A stretch of 58,529 nucleotides of DNA, from positions 1 to 58,529 of the forward strand of contig WALT01000001.1 of the NCBI GenBank assembly GCA_015522695.1, in the 5' to 3' direction. Below the pieces are notes generated by a model that saw only the letters and a list, made by a program, of their open reading frames with translations, was not told the DNA's origin and made no database searches. Below are positions 17,871-25,582 of this stretch, in pieces. The stretch is from Nitrososphaerota archaeon (GTDB taxonomy: Archaea; Thermoproteota; Nitrososphaeria; Conexivisphaerales; Conexivisphaeraceae). The first letter of the stretch is position 1, and the number at the start of each line of letters is the position of its first letter. The position numbers and the translations under genes were made by a program.

Positions 17871-19073
17871 ATGCCTAGAAAACCAACTCCTGATATGCAG
17901 AAATGGTGTGTCGATGAGAAGGGCCAGCCGAGGATCAACAAGGGAGCTGAGAACGTATGTGTCGACGAATCTGAGATCTGTTTTATAGATGGTTTCCACA
18001 GCAAGCTGTATTATAGGGGTTATAGTATAGAGGATCTCGCACAGCACAGCACGTTCGAGGAGACGGCATATCTGTTATGGTTCGGTAAGCTTCCGACCAG
18101 GAACGAGCTGAAGGAGTTCGATCAAAAACTGCGCGACAACAGGGAACTCCCAGAGGCAGCCTACGATGTGATAAGGGAGATACCGAAGGACACCCACCCG
18201 ATGGAGGCCCTGAGGACGGCCACGTCTTTCGTGGGCAATCTGGATCCTGAGAAGCAGAAACTGGGGATCGAATACGTGCCGTCCAAGGCCATAAGCCTGA
18301 CGGCTAAGTTACCGACGATAGTTGCTGCCCTGGCTAGGGTGAAGGACGGCAAGGAGCCAGTAAAACCTAGGTCCGACCTCTCACATGCGTCCAACTTCTT
18401 GTATATGCTCCATGGCGAGGAACCGAGCGAGGAATGGACGCGGTCCATGGACCTATCGTTGGTGTTATATGCAGAACATGAGATGAATGCATCTGCCTTC
18501 TCGACCGTGGTGGTCGGATCGACGCTTTCCGATTACTATTCGGCGATCGTCGGTGGTATAGGTGCGCTGAGAGGTCCTCTACATGGCGGTGCGAACGAGG
18601 AGGCCGTCAAACAATTCAATGAGATAGGATCGCTCGACAACGTCGACAAGTGGTATCAGGAGAACATACTCAGCGGTAAGCGCAGGGTTATGGGCGCTGG
18701 GCATAGGGTCTACAAGAGTTACGATCCGAGGGCACGTATATTCAGGGAACATGCCAAGAGGTTCGCCGAGACCTCAGGAATTCCTGAGGTCAAGAAGCTC
18801 TATGACATAGCGTTCAGGCTCGAGGAATTGGTCATGGGCCAGCTCTGTGAGACCAGAGGAATATGCACCAACGTGGACTACTGGAGCGGAATTGTCTACT
18901 ACGCGATGAACATCCCAATAGAACAGTACACGCCGATATTTGCCATAGCCAGGATAGCTGGATGGACCGCCCATCTACTGGAATACGTGTCGAGGAATAG
19001 GATAGTCAGGCCGCGCCTCTACTACAAGGGCATGCTGGACCTCGAATATACGCTCGTGGACAAGCGCGGTTAA
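17871..19073 (+). CDS. gltA: Citrate synthase
   Basis: The 400-residue type II-like archaeal citrate synthase has FHSKLYYRGYSIEDLAQHST, LYAEHEMNASAFSTVVVGST (catalytic His in YAEHEMNAS), GALRGPLHGGANEEAV, RRVMGAGHRVYKSYDPRA (second catalytic His in GAGHRVYK) and IARIAGWTAHLLEY. It condenses acetyl-CoA with oxaloacetate. The N-terminus has extra residues before the core, with two Cys. A T-run follows the stop at 19088. 2-Methylcitrate activity is common in archaeal homologues and cannot be excluded. Its proximity to leuCD suggests tricarboxylate metabolism, but the genes are separated by thiI on the other strand. Confidence 0.9.
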   Translation: MPRKPTPDMQKWCVDEKGQPRINKGAENVCVDESEICFIDGFHSKLYYRGYSIEDLAQHSTFEETAYLLWFGKLPTRNELKEFDQKLRDNRELPEAAYDVIREIPKDTHPMEALRTATSFVGNLDPEKQKLGIEYVPSKAISLTAKLPTIVAALARVKDGKEPVKPRSDLSHASNFLYMLHGEEPSEEWTRSMDLSLVLYAEHEMNASAFSTVVVGSTLSDYYSAIVGGIGALRGPLHGGANEEAVKQFNEIGSLDNVDKWYQENILSGKRRVMGAGHRVYKSYDPRARIFREHAKRFAETSGIPEVKKLYDIAFRLEELVMGQLCETRGICTNVDYWSGIVYYAMNIPIEQYTPIFAIARIAGWTAHLLEYVSRNRIVRPRLYYKGMLDLEYTLVDKRG

Positions 19074-19087
19074 GGCGACCGCCATCA

Positions 19088-19094
19088 TTTTTTT
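19088..19094 (+). terminator. T-run, probable terminator after citrate synthase
   Basis: TTTTTTT lies 14 bases after the citrate synthase stop and touches the stop of the convergent Pelota gene. Archaeal RNA polymerase terminates at such T-runs without a hairpin. Confidence 0.45.
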
Positions 19095-20157
19095 ATAATA
19101 TCCTGAACCTCAACGTAGCCAATATTCCACCGAAGCTCCTTATCCAAACCCTGAGTTCCGGGATCCTGGACTCGATTATAGCCACCCTGGCCCCTTTCTC
19201 CTCGGCGCCCTCCATGAGATCGAGCACCCTCCTCCTCAGATCGATGTCCGGGTTCCTCACCAGATCGGAGTCGACGACGACGAGTTCAGCCGCGCCCAGC
19301 TCCACGGCCTTCTCCACGCCGTCCAACGTGTACGCTAAGAGCTCCGGGTTGTGCGCCGCCCTGATGTTTATTTCCTCCATCAGATGTAATTCCTCGAGGA
19401 CGAGGCTCTCCTTGAGGAGCTTCTCCAACGTTTTCCTCCTGATGGCTTCATGGATCCCCTTAACCCCTCCAGTGGATGTATCCTCCATCAACAGCTTCAC
19501 ATCGACCTTCATTCCCTCCCTGATCCTGTCCGATAACAACCTCTTCCAGTGGGCTGGACCGGACAACACAACGAACCCAACACCCAACTCCTTCGCCGCC
19601 TCCACTATCCTCATCGAGTACTCCCTGAGTTTCTCGTCCAACCTCCTCTCCCTATCATCCGGCATCTGTTTCCCGGGAAGCGCCAACTCATCCTCCATCA
19701 ATACCTCCACGCCGCTGCCCCTGATGCTCGCGAGGGCGAAGTCCTCATCATCGATCGCGGCCACCAAAACCCGAATCCTTCCAGTTCTGGACAACTTCGC
19801 CAGTCTTCCAAGATCCTTATCACCCCACTTCCGTTCCCTCCTGATGACGACCTCCATCCCGGGCTCCAATGAAAGGGTGTGATATTGTCCATAGAGGTCT
19901 ACCTCCTTCGGTGAGGATTCTATGATGCCGTGCACGCGCAGCCGCGTCGTGAAGGGCTGATACTCGACCTTCTCGGTCTTCACCCCCAGGACCATGCTCT
20001 TCCTACGGCTGCTGGTGGACGTCTTCAGCTCACGGGAGCTCCTGGAGAAGACGACATCGCCCTTCTCCAACGTCGAGGCCAGGGCCCATATGTCCTCCTC
20101 GCTCTCCAGCCTCAACCTCAGGACCCTCCTGTTATCTTCGAGCTTCAGATCTCGCAT
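19093..20157 (-). CDS. pelA: mRNA surveillance protein Pelota (Dom34)
   Basis: The 354-residue archaeal Pelota has three domains. The N-terminal Sm-like fold has GDVVFSRSSRELKTSTSSRR, KTEKVEYQPFTTRLRVHG and GQYHTLSLEPG. The central eRF1-like domain lacks a GGQ motif, as expected for Pelota. The C-terminal eL30-like fold has AVELGAAELVVVDSDLVRN. It rescues stalled ribosomes on aberrant mRNA together with an EF1A/Hbs1-type GTPase and ABCE1. The gene lies back to back with EF-2, sharing an 81-base promoter region, so two translation factors may be co-regulated. Confidence 0.92.
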   Translation of the reverse strand: MRDLKLEDNRRVLRLRLESEEDIWALASTLEKGDVVFSRSSRELKTSTSSRRKSMVLGVKTEKVEYQPFTTRLRVHGIIESSPKEVDLYGQYHTLSLEPGMEVVIRRERKWGDKDLGRLAKLSRTGRIRVLVAAIDDEDFALASIRGSGVEVLMEDELALPGKQMPDDRERRLDEKLREYSMRIVEAAKELGVGFVVLSGPAHWKRLLSDRIREGMKVDVKLLMEDTSTGGVKGIHEAIRRKTLEKLLKESLVLEELHLMEEINIRAAHNPELLAYTLDGVEKAVELGAAELVVVDSDLVRNPDIDLRRRVLDLMEGAEEKGARVAIIESRIPELRVWIRSFGGILATLRFRIL

Positions 20158-20220
20158 GATCTACACGGTGATATGGTTCGAGCTAATGTTTAATAGCTCT
20201 TGAGCTAGCGTCAAACGCGT

Positions 20221-20229
20221 TGAGGAGGT
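20221..20229 (+). promoter_or_regulatory. Shine-Dalgarno site of EF-2
   Basis: GAGGAGGTG lies 9 bases before the ATG at 20239. It is complementary to the 3' end of 16S rRNA and supports this start. A TATA-like TGTTTAATAG at about 20186-20195 lies upstream. Confidence 0.6.
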
Positions 20230-20238
20230 GTACGACGC

Positions 20239-22431
20239 ATGCCAAGGTTCAAGACAGTTTCCGAGGCCCTCAGGATCGTTCACGAGAGGGAACAGCTCAG
20301 GAACTTCGGAATAATAGCCCATGTCGACCACGGCAAGACGACCCTCTCCGACTCGCTGCTGGCCGCAGCGGGCATGTTATCCCCCAGCGTCGCTGGTCAG
20401 GCCCTCTTCCTAGACTATCTCGATCTCGAGCAGAAGCGCGGTATAACGATAAAATCCGCCAACATCACCCTATATTATGAATATAAGGATAGACCGTACG
20501 TGTTCAACATGATCGACACCCCTGGGCATATAGACTTCACGGGAAAGGTTACCAGGAGCCTCAGAGCGCTGGATGGTGCGGTGGTCGTCGTCGATGCCGT
20601 CGAGGGGGTGATGGTGCAGACCGAGACCGTGACCAGACAGGCATTGGAGGAGAGGGTTAGACCGGTGCTCTTCATAAATAAGATCGATAGGCTGGTCAAG
20701 GAGCTGCGCTTAACCCCAGATAGGATGCAGAAGTGGCTTGCGAATGTGATAAGCGACTTCAACAAGCTCATCGACGTGTATGCGGAGCCGGAGTACAGGG
20801 ATAAATGGAGGGTGAGCGTCCAGAGCGACACGGTGGCCTTTGGCAGCGCTAAGGATAGGTGGGGCTTCACGTTCTCGATGGCCAGGGACCGCGGGATAAC
20901 TTTCAAGGACATCTATGAGGCATACGTCAGCGACAACCTGGAGGACCTGCGGAAGAGGGCAATCCTTCACGATGCCGTCCTGAAGATAATCATAGAACAC
21001 ATACCTCCACCGAACGTCGCCCAGAGGTATAGGATACCGAAGATCTGGAGGGGGGATATAAACGGCGAGATCGGTAGGGCGATGCTGGAGTGCGATCCAG
21101 ACGGTCCGGCCGTGATGATGGCCACGAACGTGGTCGTCGATCCTCAAGCGGGTATAGTGGCCACCGGGAGGCTTTTCAGCGGCACGATACATGAGGGAGA
21201 TCCCGTCTGGCTCGTGAACACTAGAGCCCCCCAGAGGGTGCAGAGCGTGCAGATGTTCATGGGTCCTTATAGGGAGGTGATAGGGATGTTGCCGGCTGGC
21301 AATATACCCGCACTCCTCGGCCTCGAGAAGGCCAGGGCTGGAGAGACGATATCGACCGTGAAGGATATCGTGCCCTTCGAGGCCATACGTTACGTCAGCG
21401 AACCAGTGGTCACGATGGCGGTTGAGCCGAGGAACCCACGAGATCTGCCGAAGCTGATAGATGCCCTGCAGAGGATGCATATAGAGGATCCCAACCTGGT
21501 CGTGACGATAAATGAGGAGACGGGGGAGACGCTCGTCAGCGGGATGGGCGTCCTCCATCTGGATGTGGCGATGATAATGCTGAAGGAACAGGGGATAGAC
21601 ATAATCCCGAGCCGACCGATAATAAACTATAGGGAGACGATATCGACCAAGGCTGGCCCTGTGCTCGCCAAGAGTCCTAACAGGCACAACAAGGTGTACG
21701 TCAGGGTTGAACCGCTGGGTGAGGACGTGATAGAGCTCATAAGGTCGGGCAGGATCAACGAGAACATGGACAGGAGGGAGATAGCGAGGATCCTGAGGGA
21801 GCACGGCTGGAGCACGGACGAGGCCAGGGGGGTCGTCGCAATAGATGAAAGGGGAAACCTGCTCGTGGATGCGACGAAGGGTGTACAGTTCCTCCAGGAG
21901 TCCATGGACTACCTCAAGGCCGGCTGGATGGACGTGATGAATGCAGGCCCGCTGGCACAGGAATATGCCCGAGGCGTCAAGACGGTGTTGCATCACTTCG
22001 TTCCACACGAAGATCCGGCGCATAGGACATATGCGCAGCTGATGCCGGCGATGCGTAAGGCCGTACTTGGAGCCACGCTGTTGGCTAGGCCCACGCTTCT
22101 GGAACCTGTGTTGGGCATAGATGTAAAGTGCCCCTCGGAGCTCATAGGCTCGGTGACGGGCGTCATATCGTCGAAGCGGGGCAAGGTGATCGATATAGTG
22201 CAGAAGGAATATCTCGTGTTGGTGACTGGCGAGATGCCCGCAGCTGAGACATTCGACCTGGCTGAGGTGATGCGCAGCATGACGGCCGGTAAAGCCGTGT
22301 GGAGCACTCACTTTAAGGCGTGGAGGCCTGTCCCCAATAGCCTACTTCGAAGCATCATAACGGGCATACGTAAGCGCAAGGGATTGCCACCGGGTGTGCC
22401 ATCGCCGGGCGAGTTCCTTGACAAGGAGTAG
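20239..22431 (+). CDS. fusA: Translation elongation factor 2 (EF-2) with an atypical diphthamide loop
   Basis: The 730-residue translocase GTPase has G1 AHVDHGKTTLSD (27-38), switch region QKRGITIKSA, G3 DTPGHIDF and G4 NKIDRL; domains II-V follow. The C-terminal domain reads GEMPAAETFDLAEVMRSMTA. It moves tRNA and mRNA on the ribosome. In domain IV the tip loop, usually LHxDxxHRGxxQ with His modified to diphthamide, reads PHEDPAHRTYAQ here (residues 589-600). His595 is present, but the Gly after HR is Thr, and about five residues are inserted between the preceding strand (TVLHHF) and the loop. It is either the only EF-2, adapted to work without standard diphthamide, or a paralogue of the kind reported in lineages lacking dph genes. 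Confidence 0.92.
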   Translation: MPRFKTVSEALRIVHEREQLRNFGIIAHVDHGKTTLSDSLLAAAGMLSPSVAGQALFLDYLDLEQKRGITIKSANITLYYEYKDRPYVFNMIDTPGHIDFTGKVTRSLRALDGAVVVVDAVEGVMVQTETVTRQALEERVRPVLFINKIDRLVKELRLTPDRMQKWLANVISDFNKLIDVYAEPEYRDKWRVSVQSDTVAFGSAKDRWGFTFSMARDRGITFKDIYEAYVSDNLEDLRKRAILHDAVLKIIIEHIPPPNVAQRYRIPKIWRGDINGEIGRAMLECDPDGPAVMMATNVVVDPQAGIVATGRLFSGTIHEGDPVWLVNTRAPQRVQSVQMFMGPYREVIGMLPAGNIPALLGLEKARAGETISTVKDIVPFEAIRYVSEPVVTMAVEPRNPRDLPKLIDALQRMHIEDPNLVVTINEETGETLVSGMGVLHLDVAMIMLKEQGIDIIPSRPIINYRETISTKAGPVLAKSPNRHNKVYVRVEPLGEDVIELIRSGRINENMDRREIARILREHGWSTDEARGVVAIDERGNLLVDATKGVQFLQESMDYLKAGWMDVMNAGPLAQEYARGVKTVLHHFVPHEDPAHRTYAQLMPAMRKAVLGATLLARPTLLEPVLGIDVKCPSELIGSVTGVISSKRGKVIDIVQKEYLVLVTGEMPAAETFDLAEVMRSMTAGKAVWSTHFKAWRPVPNSLLRSIITGIRKRKGLPPGVPSPGEFLDKE

Positions 22432-22857
22432 AGTCAGCAGCTACCGGTGACGAAGTAGTCCACCGACATTTTCGCTGATAACTTTCTATATTCATCTTCA
22501 GCCAGTTACCCGATCTCGCATATCGATTCAAATAGATATCGGCGCCGATATCCTTCAACAGTTCCTGATTACATACGTGGGCAACGGTTCCCACGTACTC
22601 ATCCATTACTCATGTCTATCGTCCAAGCCCTACTTCGGAATACGATCCAATAGTTTCCTCGAATTCCCCTAATCGAACTCGGGTTCATTCATGCATTTGT
22701 GCTCACCCACCCTCGACATCTTCATCGAGGTCGAACGCTCCATCGAATTTACAAACATAATGGATCTATAGGTATTTCTTGTCCAACGATAAGATCCCTA
22801 AAATCCACCAATGCATTGAATGAAAAATGAAACCATTACCTACATAAAGCCAGAAAG
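22432..22857. other. Intergenic region between EF-2 and the TnpB element
   Basis: No supported gene is present. A short minus-strand frame at about 22530-22606 (beginning MDEYVGTVAHVCNQELLKDIG) looks coding-like but has no recognisable family and loses coherence downstream. It may be a decayed gene fragment left beside the insertion element. Confidence 0.3.
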
Positions 22858-22877
22858 CCCCCCACTTAAGTGGGGGG
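22858..22877. repeat. Perfect palindrome at the left end of the TnpB element
   Basis: CCCCCCACTTAAGTGGGGGG can fold into a 10-bp hairpin arm or act as the transposase-recognised stem-loop of an IS605-type left end. It abuts the first ATG of the tnpB frame, so translation probably begins further in, or the hairpin limits it. Confidence 0.65.
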
Positions 22878-24011
22878 ATGAATGGCGAAAATCTAAATAT
22901 TGACTTGAAGAATTCATGTTCGGGTTCGGGCGAGTCGCCCTTGAAAGCGAGGAAGACCATTAAGGCTAAGATCCTTGAACTTAGGAAGGGAAAAGAGGAA
23001 CTTCTAAGACGTGAATATGAAAATTGGCAACGCTATCTCAGAGGCGATAAGTCAGCTCGGCTTTATTCAGCAACGAAGCAACAGGCAGATAGACTTCTAA
23101 AGAGGCTTAAGGGCAGGTTAAAGGCGAACAAAGAGTATCCGATGATTCTTAGAAGGGATGTCTATAGAGCCAACACCAAGTTAACTCCCTGTTGGCTTAA
23201 GATACCTATCTACGGGGTTAGGGGAGGAATAAATGTTCCAATAAGGACACATGAGCCTATAACCAATGGCATGGTTTGTAGGGAGGCAAAAATCATAAGG
23301 AAGGGTGAAGAGTGGTTCGTCCACATAACCGTTGAGAAGGAGGTTGAGGAGAGAAGCCCTGGATCTATTCTGGGAATAGACCTAGGCATAAGGTGGATAG
23401 CCACAACCGTCAACTCAAACGACCCCAACCCGAAACCAAAATTCTATGGAAAAGAGCTTAGAAGGGTTAAGGGACACTACTTCTACCTCAGAAGGACGCT
23501 TCAGAGGAAAAAGGCCTACAAGGCCATAAAAAAGGTTGGATATAAAGAGAGGAGGGTAGTCGACGACCTCCTCCACAAGATAAGCAGAGCAATAGTTAAC
23601 GAAGCCCTGGAAACGAATTCGATGATCGTTCTAGGGAACCTTAAGGGAATAAGAAGAAGAAACGGCAGAGGTCGAAGGTTCAACAGAGAACTCAACAACG
23701 GATTCCCGTACTATAAACTAAGCCGGTTCATAGAATATAAGGCGAGATGGCTTGGAATAAAAGTCTTGAAGATAAGTGAGAGAAACACGTCTAAGCTGTG
23801 CCATAAGTGTGGACATAAAGGAGTCCGAGTCGGAAGCTCCTTCAGATGCCCAAACTGCGGATACCAATGCAACGCAGACTATAATGGAGCCATGAATATA
23901 CTCAAGCGGGGAATGGGCTATATGCCTAATCCAGGGGCTGGATTGACGCAGCCCAGAACTCGGTATGATGAAGCCCTCGGGGTTGAAGAACCGAGAATCT
24001 CCCTGCTTTAG
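22878..24011 (+). CDS. tnpB: TnpB (IS605 OrfB), RuvC-II acidic residue replaced by Gly
   Basis: From ATG 22878 the protein is 377 residues. TnpB homology begins around residue 25 (KTIKAKILELRKGKEELLRR), so TTG at 22943 is an alternative start. Visible motifs: LYSATKQQADRL near 62-73; RuvC-I Asp168 in LGIDLGIRWIATTV; zinc finger C308, C311, C324, C327; RuvC-III Asp334 in CNADYNGAMNI. At RuvC-II, where TnpB normally has E(D/N)L, the sequence is MIVLGNLKGIR, with Gly253 in place of Glu. TnpB proteins are RNA-guided DNA nucleases that use an RNA from the element's right end. Loss of this Glu suggests a weakened or inactive nuclease, a rearranged active site, or a DNA-binding role. Confidence 0.85.
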   Translation: MNGENLNIDLKNSCSGSGESPLKARKTIKAKILELRKGKEELLRREYENWQRYLRGDKSARLYSATKQQADRLLKRLKGRLKANKEYPMILRRDVYRANTKLTPCWLKIPIYGVRGGINVPIRTHEPITNGMVCREAKIIRKGEEWFVHITVEKEVEERSPGSILGIDLGIRWIATTVNSNDPNPKPKFYGKELRRVKGHYFYLRRTLQRKKAYKAIKKVGYKERRVVDDLLHKISRAIVNEALETNSMIVLGNLKGIRRRNGRGRRFNRELNNGFPYYKLSRFIEYKARWLGIKVLKISERNTSKLCHKCGHKGVRVGSSFRCPNCGYQCNADYNGAMNILKRGMGYMPNPGAGLTQPRTRYDEALGVEEPRISLL

Positions 24012-24026
24012 CGGGGAGAATGTCAA
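23960..24026 (+). ncRNA. Candidate omega/reRNA scaffold at the 3' end of tnpB
   Basis: Overlapping the last tnpB codons are two consecutive hairpins: a 5-bp CTCGG/CCGAG stem at 23976-23995, and a 9-bp stem closed by a TTTA loop at 23998-24019. GAATGTCAA follows. In known TnpB systems the guide RNA scaffold spans this region and the guide is the flanking DNA to the right of the element. The transcript is inferred from position and structure only. Confidence 0.5.
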
Positions 24027-24058
24027 ATCAGGCGCCATGGGATTCCTCGATGGACAGC

Positions 24059-24535
24059 TCATGATCTACAATTCCTCGACAACGTTTCCTCGATCAGCTT
24101 GTATTCCCTTTCATATCCGGTGGCACCCTTGTCGCTCTGAGGCTCCAATATCCCGCAGAACCCGACGTCCACATAGAACCTAGCCTCCGGTTGACCGCTG
24201 GCATGGACTAGGGATATCATATCGTTAGCGAAACCATTCATGCTCACAAGCACCTCCAGTACCCTCGTGGCGTCACATGTTTTCCCGGCGATTTTCACAA
24301 GTCTAGCTTCTCCCTTGCTCCACGTCCAGTAGTGCATAGTTCTATCCACGGTTGCTATCACGACCGTCTTGCCCTTACCACATAATATATGGCCAACATC
24401 CTCGACGAAATGCCTCTCATAACCGCTGGAACCCAACACGCCCAAGATCTCATCGACGACGTCCCTCCTTGTCATCACGTGCTTAGGGGATATCATGACC
24501 GATATATTATATTTCGCTGTCACCATTCGAGGCAT
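24059..24535 (-). CDS. Hypothetical protein, 158 residues
   Basis: I do not recognise this protein. It is soluble, with no membrane segment and four scattered Cys. It shows mixed helix and strand: ISPKHVMTRRDVVDEILGVL as a helix, then KGKTVVIATVDRTMHYWTW and RFYVDVGFCGILEPQ as strands. Internal ATG codons at 24526 and 24496 are alternative starts; the first ATG has an AT-rich GTAATACTTA only 10 bases upstream, so a later start is quite possible. Its 3' end lies about 35 bases from the right hairpin of the TnpB element, so the C-terminus may have been altered by that insertion. Confidence 0.5.
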   Translation of the reverse strand: MPRMVTAKYNISVMISPKHVMTRRDVVDEILGVLGSSGYERHFVEDVGHILCGKGKTVVIATVDRTMHYWTWSKGEARLVKIAGKTCDATRVLEVLVSMNGFANDMISLVHASGQPEARFYVDVGFCGILEPQSDKGATGYEREYKLIEETLSRNCRS

Positions 24536-24803
24536 CTTAAGTATTACACGGTGATCTGACCGTGGATGTCCCCGACGATGCAGCCATTATCGAGGTGGAG
24601 GGCGAGATAGACATGGGAAAGGCCGATATCATCTTCATCAAGGTCCTATGCCAGATCGTCATCATGGCTGATCCCGGGCATCCCTGATGTTTTTGATGAT
24701 AAATCCTTCAGAACCGGCGATCGCACGGGATATCGTTGCGCCTCCGATCCGATGCCGTCGCAAGGTCCTTCGTTGGAGGTCATGTCGATGGACGCAGGAT
24801 AAG
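24536..24803. other. Intergenic region before tRNA-Gly
   Basis: No firm gene is present. A plus-strand frame at about 24562-24687 (VDVPDDAAIIEVEGEIDMGK and on, ending PGHP) looks coding-like but is only about 41 codons and matches nothing I know. It may be a small gene or a remnant. Confidence 0.3.
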
Positions 24804-24812
24804 ACATTTATC
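24804..24812 (+). promoter_or_regulatory. TATA box for tRNA-Gly
   Basis: ACATTTATC is centred about 30 bases before the first base of the tRNA at 24839, the usual archaeal spacing. Confidence 0.5.
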
Positions 24813-24838
24813 CTCATGAAGCTTCGTGTCAACTGCAG

Positions 24839-24914
24839 GCGGCGGTCGTCTAGCCCGGTCTAGGACGCTGGCCTCCCAAGCCAGTGGTCGCGGGTTCGAA
24901 TCCCGCCCGCCGCA
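24839..24914 (+). tRNA. tRNA-Gly (anticodon CCC)
   Basis: The 76-base cloverleaf has acceptor GCGGCGG paired with CCGCCGC, D arm GTCT/GGAC, anticodon stem CTGGC/GCCAG with loop CTCCCAA (anticodon CCC), and T arm GCGGG-TTCGAAT-CCCGC. The discriminator is A. CCA is not encoded. There is no intron. An open frame on the opposite strand runs into it. Confidence 0.95.
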
Positions 24915-25321
24915 TCATCCTCATGACCCTGGCCACCAGCTATCCTCTCGAGGTCATCCTCGGTCAAAGCACCAGCAGCGATCAAGTTGGCTAGGGAGTT
25001 CGTCGAGGCAAACCCCGCGATCTTCCCGGTCCTCCCTCTGGTCTGGCGCCACCTGAGGCTGGTGTTACCGCTCTTCGACTCGTAGATCACGCCGAGGACT
25101 TCCCTTGCCCTCACGAACGTTATATCCCTCATCTTCTTGAGCGTCACCTTATCGGAGGCCTCCACGTATATGGCGCCCTTCGTCTCATCCCTTTCCGGGA
25201 AGACCGAGTGATCCTTGAGGTATTCCCCCGGTATGAACGACCTACACGTACTGACTATGAGGAATTTCCTGAACCTCTCCAACGTCGTCTCGGCCTCTAT
25301 CTCAAGCGGTCCTACGCTCAT
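24860..25321 (-). CDS. Hypothetical protein whose frame runs antisense into tRNA-Gly
   Basis: The 153-codon frame starts at ATG 25321, with an AT-rich TATA element (25346-25358) about 30 bases upstream, so it is probably a real leaderless gene. Residues 1-135 look like a genuine soluble protein (LERFRKFLIVSTCRSFIPGE, KGAIYVEASDKVTLKKMRDI). The last residues, GGIRTRDHWLGRPAS, are simply the antisense translation of the tRNA, and the only stop lies inside the tRNA gene. The original stop was probably lost, or the gene was truncated when DNA was exchanged next to the tRNA. The family is not recognised. Confidence 0.5.
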   Translation of the reverse strand: MSVGPLEIEAETTLERFRKFLIVSTCRSFIPGEYLKDHSVFPERDETKGAIYVEASDKVTLKKMRDITFVRAREVLGVIYESKSGNTSLRWRQTRGRTGKIAGFASTNSLANLIAAGALTEDDLERIAGGQGHEDDAAGGIRTRDHWLGRPAS

Positions 25322-25345
25322 GAAAGCTGCGGCGTCATCCTGGGC

Positions 25346-25358
25346 TAAAAATTTTTAT
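25346..25358 (-). promoter_or_regulatory. AT-rich TATA element, nearly symmetric
   Basis: TAAAAATTTTTAT lies about 30 bases upstream of the ATG at 25321 on minus. It is almost palindromic, so it could also act on plus. Confidence 0.45.
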
Positions 25359-25582
25359 CCATGGACCATCTATCGGTGGTAGCTAGTGCGATGATGACTC
25401 TAGCCCTGGGCTGATGATGATGGCCTGGATCTTGAGTGCTGAGCTCCCGTTCACATTTCGCCGCCGTTTCGTCTACGAATTCTCCACAATACATCTCCAT
25501 CAAGACGACGTTCTTGATGGTTCATCGTTATGGATCCTGATCATCATGTCGTCGCACCCCGGAGGGCTCTTGACGAAGACTA
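25359..25582. other. Intergenic region, no gene recognised
   Basis: Several overlapping open frames exist, but none shows a family signature or good initiation signals. I see nothing here that can be supported. Confidence 0.3.

Larger units (their letters stand above)
22858..24026 (+). mobile_element. IS200/IS605-family (IS1341-type) element carrying tnpB only
   Basis: The element consists of one tnpB gene between structured ends. The left end has a perfect 20-base palindrome at 22858-22877. The right end has two hairpins (23976-23995 and 23998-24019) followed by GAATGTCAA. No TnpA (Y1 HUH transposase) gene is present, so it would need one in trans. The exact outer boundaries and target site cannot be fixed without an empty-site comparison. 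It lies between EF-2 and a hypothetical gene whose 3' end is about 35 bases from the right hairpin. Confidence 0.7.

Noticed and set aside
19214-19882. 222-codon Ser-rich frame opposite Pelota
   Set aside because: It is an antisense shadow of Pelota with low-complexity composition.
20710-22311. 533-codon open frame antisense to EF-2
   Set aside because: It lies wholly within the EF-2 gene; its long His/Arg/Tyr-rich translation is a by-product of EF-2 codon usage.
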